Source: Microthrixaceae bacterium
GTDB taxonomy: Bacteria; Actinomycetota; Acidimicrobiia; Acidimicrobiales; Microtrichaceae
Direction of reading: 5' to 3'
Assembly (NCBI GenBank): GCA_027493675.1
Contig: JAOSKI010000034.1
Coordinates: 1 to 64,000, forward strand
Length of the DNA stretch: 64,000 nucleotides
Shown: positions 63,276 to 64,000 of the stretch, piece by piece
How the letters are laid out: every line of letters begins with the position of its first letter
Position numbering within the stretch: the stretch's first letter is position 1
Notes under the pieces: generated by a model
What the model was told of the DNA's origin: nothing
The model's input: the letters and a program-made list of their open reading frames with translations, nothing else
The model's database searches: none
Translations under genes and position numbers: made by a program

Positions 63276-64000
63276 TCACCGGCCCTTGAATTCAGGGGTG
63301 CGCTTCTCCTTGAAGGCGCGAGGTCCCTCCTTGGCATCCTCGGATCCGAAGACGTCCCAACCGTAGGTGAACTCGTGTTCCAGCGCCTCTGACTCGCGCA
63401 TGCCGTTGGTCTCGCGAAGCGTGCGCAGGATCGAGCTCACCGCGAGGGGACCATTGGCGCAGATCCGCCGGCCGATCTCGACTGCCTTGTCCAGCGCTGC
63501 CCCGTCGTCTACCACGTGGCCCACGAGGCCGAGTTCGAGTGCACGATCAGCGGAGATGTGGTCGCCGGTCAACAGCAACTCGCAGGCAACCGTCCAGGGG
63601 ATCTGCCGTGGGATCCGCACCGCTGAGCCACCCATCGGGTACAGCGACCAGCGTGCCTCGGAGATGCCGAATCGAGCGGACCTGCCCGCCACGCGGATCT
63701 CAGTCGCGCCCAACAGCTCGGTGCCACCGGCGATGGCGGTTCCTTCCATGGCGGCGATGATCGGCACGTGTGGGCGCCAGCTGCGCAGCAGTGCCTTCCA
63801 CGGGAGATCGGGATCCTCCGCGAGGCGCGCCTGGACGTCGATCTCACCGGCCTCCCCCTGGTGGCCTCCGGCCATCTCCTTCAGGTCGGCACCGGAACAG
63901 AAGTTCCCACCCGCACCCGTGAGCACCATCGCGCGCACGTCGGGGTCCTCGTCGGCCTCGACGAAGGCATCCAACATCCGCACGAGCATCTCGCCGTTGA
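63276..64000 (-). CDS. Enoyl-CoA hydratase/isomerase family protein (5' end outside the window)
   Basis: Crotonase-fold enzyme; the first residues lie beyond the window edge. The two oxyanion-hole segments are [20 protein letters not shown] and [15 protein letters not shown]. The conserved C-terminal [14 protein letters not shown] and the end [23 protein letters not shown] match the family. The usual second catalytic Glu position ([13 protein letters not shown]) has E followed by A-R-W. The reaction may be hydration or isomerisation. The frame is open to the window end. Confidence 0.9.
   Translation of the reverse strand, partial: NGEMLVRMLDAFVEADEDPDVRAMVLTGAGGNFCSGADLKEMAGGHQGEAGEIDVQARLAEDPDLPWKALLRSWRPHVPIIAAMEGTAIAGGTELLGATEIRVAGRSARFGISEARWSLYPMGGSAVRIPRQIPWTVACELLLTGDHISADRALELGLVGHVVDDGAALDKAVEIGRRICANGPLAVSSILRTLRETNGMRESEALEHEFTYGWDVFGSEDAKEGPRAFKEKRTPEFKGR

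Overview
The window is high-GC DNA from an actinobacterium. Genes seen here that point to Actinomycetota are an F420-dependent LLM oxidoreductase, a mycofactocin-type SDR, a CysO-type sulfur carrier, GpgS, a PAC2 protein, a HemQ-type coproheme decarboxylase, a HelD-like helicase and a DtxR-family regulator. The combination, with an Lnt whose nucleophile position reads SWE, suggests Acidimicrobiia; that class assignment is inference. No rRNA, tRNA, CRISPR array, prophage or transposase was seen. Genes are dense and many starts overlap the preceding stop. About two thirds of the long genes are broken by one to several single-base frame breaks, mostly a missing base in a short homopolymer. Because this affects essential genes (parC, prfC, hemE, glnD), I read it as residual sequence error and give each broken gene as one feature spanning its fragments.

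Layout. 0.1-5 kb: a DUF3152 exported protein, ornithine carbamoyltransferase, RF3 and a beta-lactamase-like hydrolase. 5-13.4 kb: a two-component NarL/LuxR-type pair, exonuclease VII (xseA-xseB) behind a universal stress protein, an ABC exporter and UppP. 13.4-17.5 kb: a LytR_C protein and an osmolyte-type group (OtsA, glycerate kinase, GpgS). 17.6-20.1 kb: CysO, a TauE-like exporter, ArfB and HemQ. 20.5-24.7 kb: the nitrogen module amtB-glnB-glnD behind a GlnR-box-like site. 24.7-30 kb: PAC2, GNAT, two PlsC-type acyltransferases, a four-copy 48-bp repeat plus a G-tract array, a glucose/sorbosone-dehydrogenase-like lipoprotein and TesB.

30-35 kb: a glycan-type cassette. GT4, a methyltransferase, an alpha/alpha-toroid protein and a small membrane protein run leftward with overlapping stops and starts, facing a GtrA-methyltransferase pair. 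35-43.5 kb: Dtd, Lnt, a copper pair (PCuAC and cupredoxin-like), hemH and hemE, a HelD-like helicase and a DtxR-family repressor. 43.5-53.6 kb: an SDR, a MacB/LolD-type ABC system, GT2 and GT-C enzymes, a phasin-like small protein with its own promoter and terminator, and two tandem OafA-type acyltransferases. 53.7-64 kb: topoisomerase IV-type parE-parC, a membrane alpha/beta-hydrolase, an amidase, an LLM oxidoreductase and a crotonase cut by the window edge.

Functional links. HemQ, HemH and HemE belong to the coproporphyrin-dependent heme route. AmtB, PII and GlnD form the ammonium-sensing module. The copper genes, Lnt and the lipoproteins all concern the cell envelope. The two acyltransferases, the GT2/GT-C pair and the GT4 cassette suggest a decorated surface glycan.
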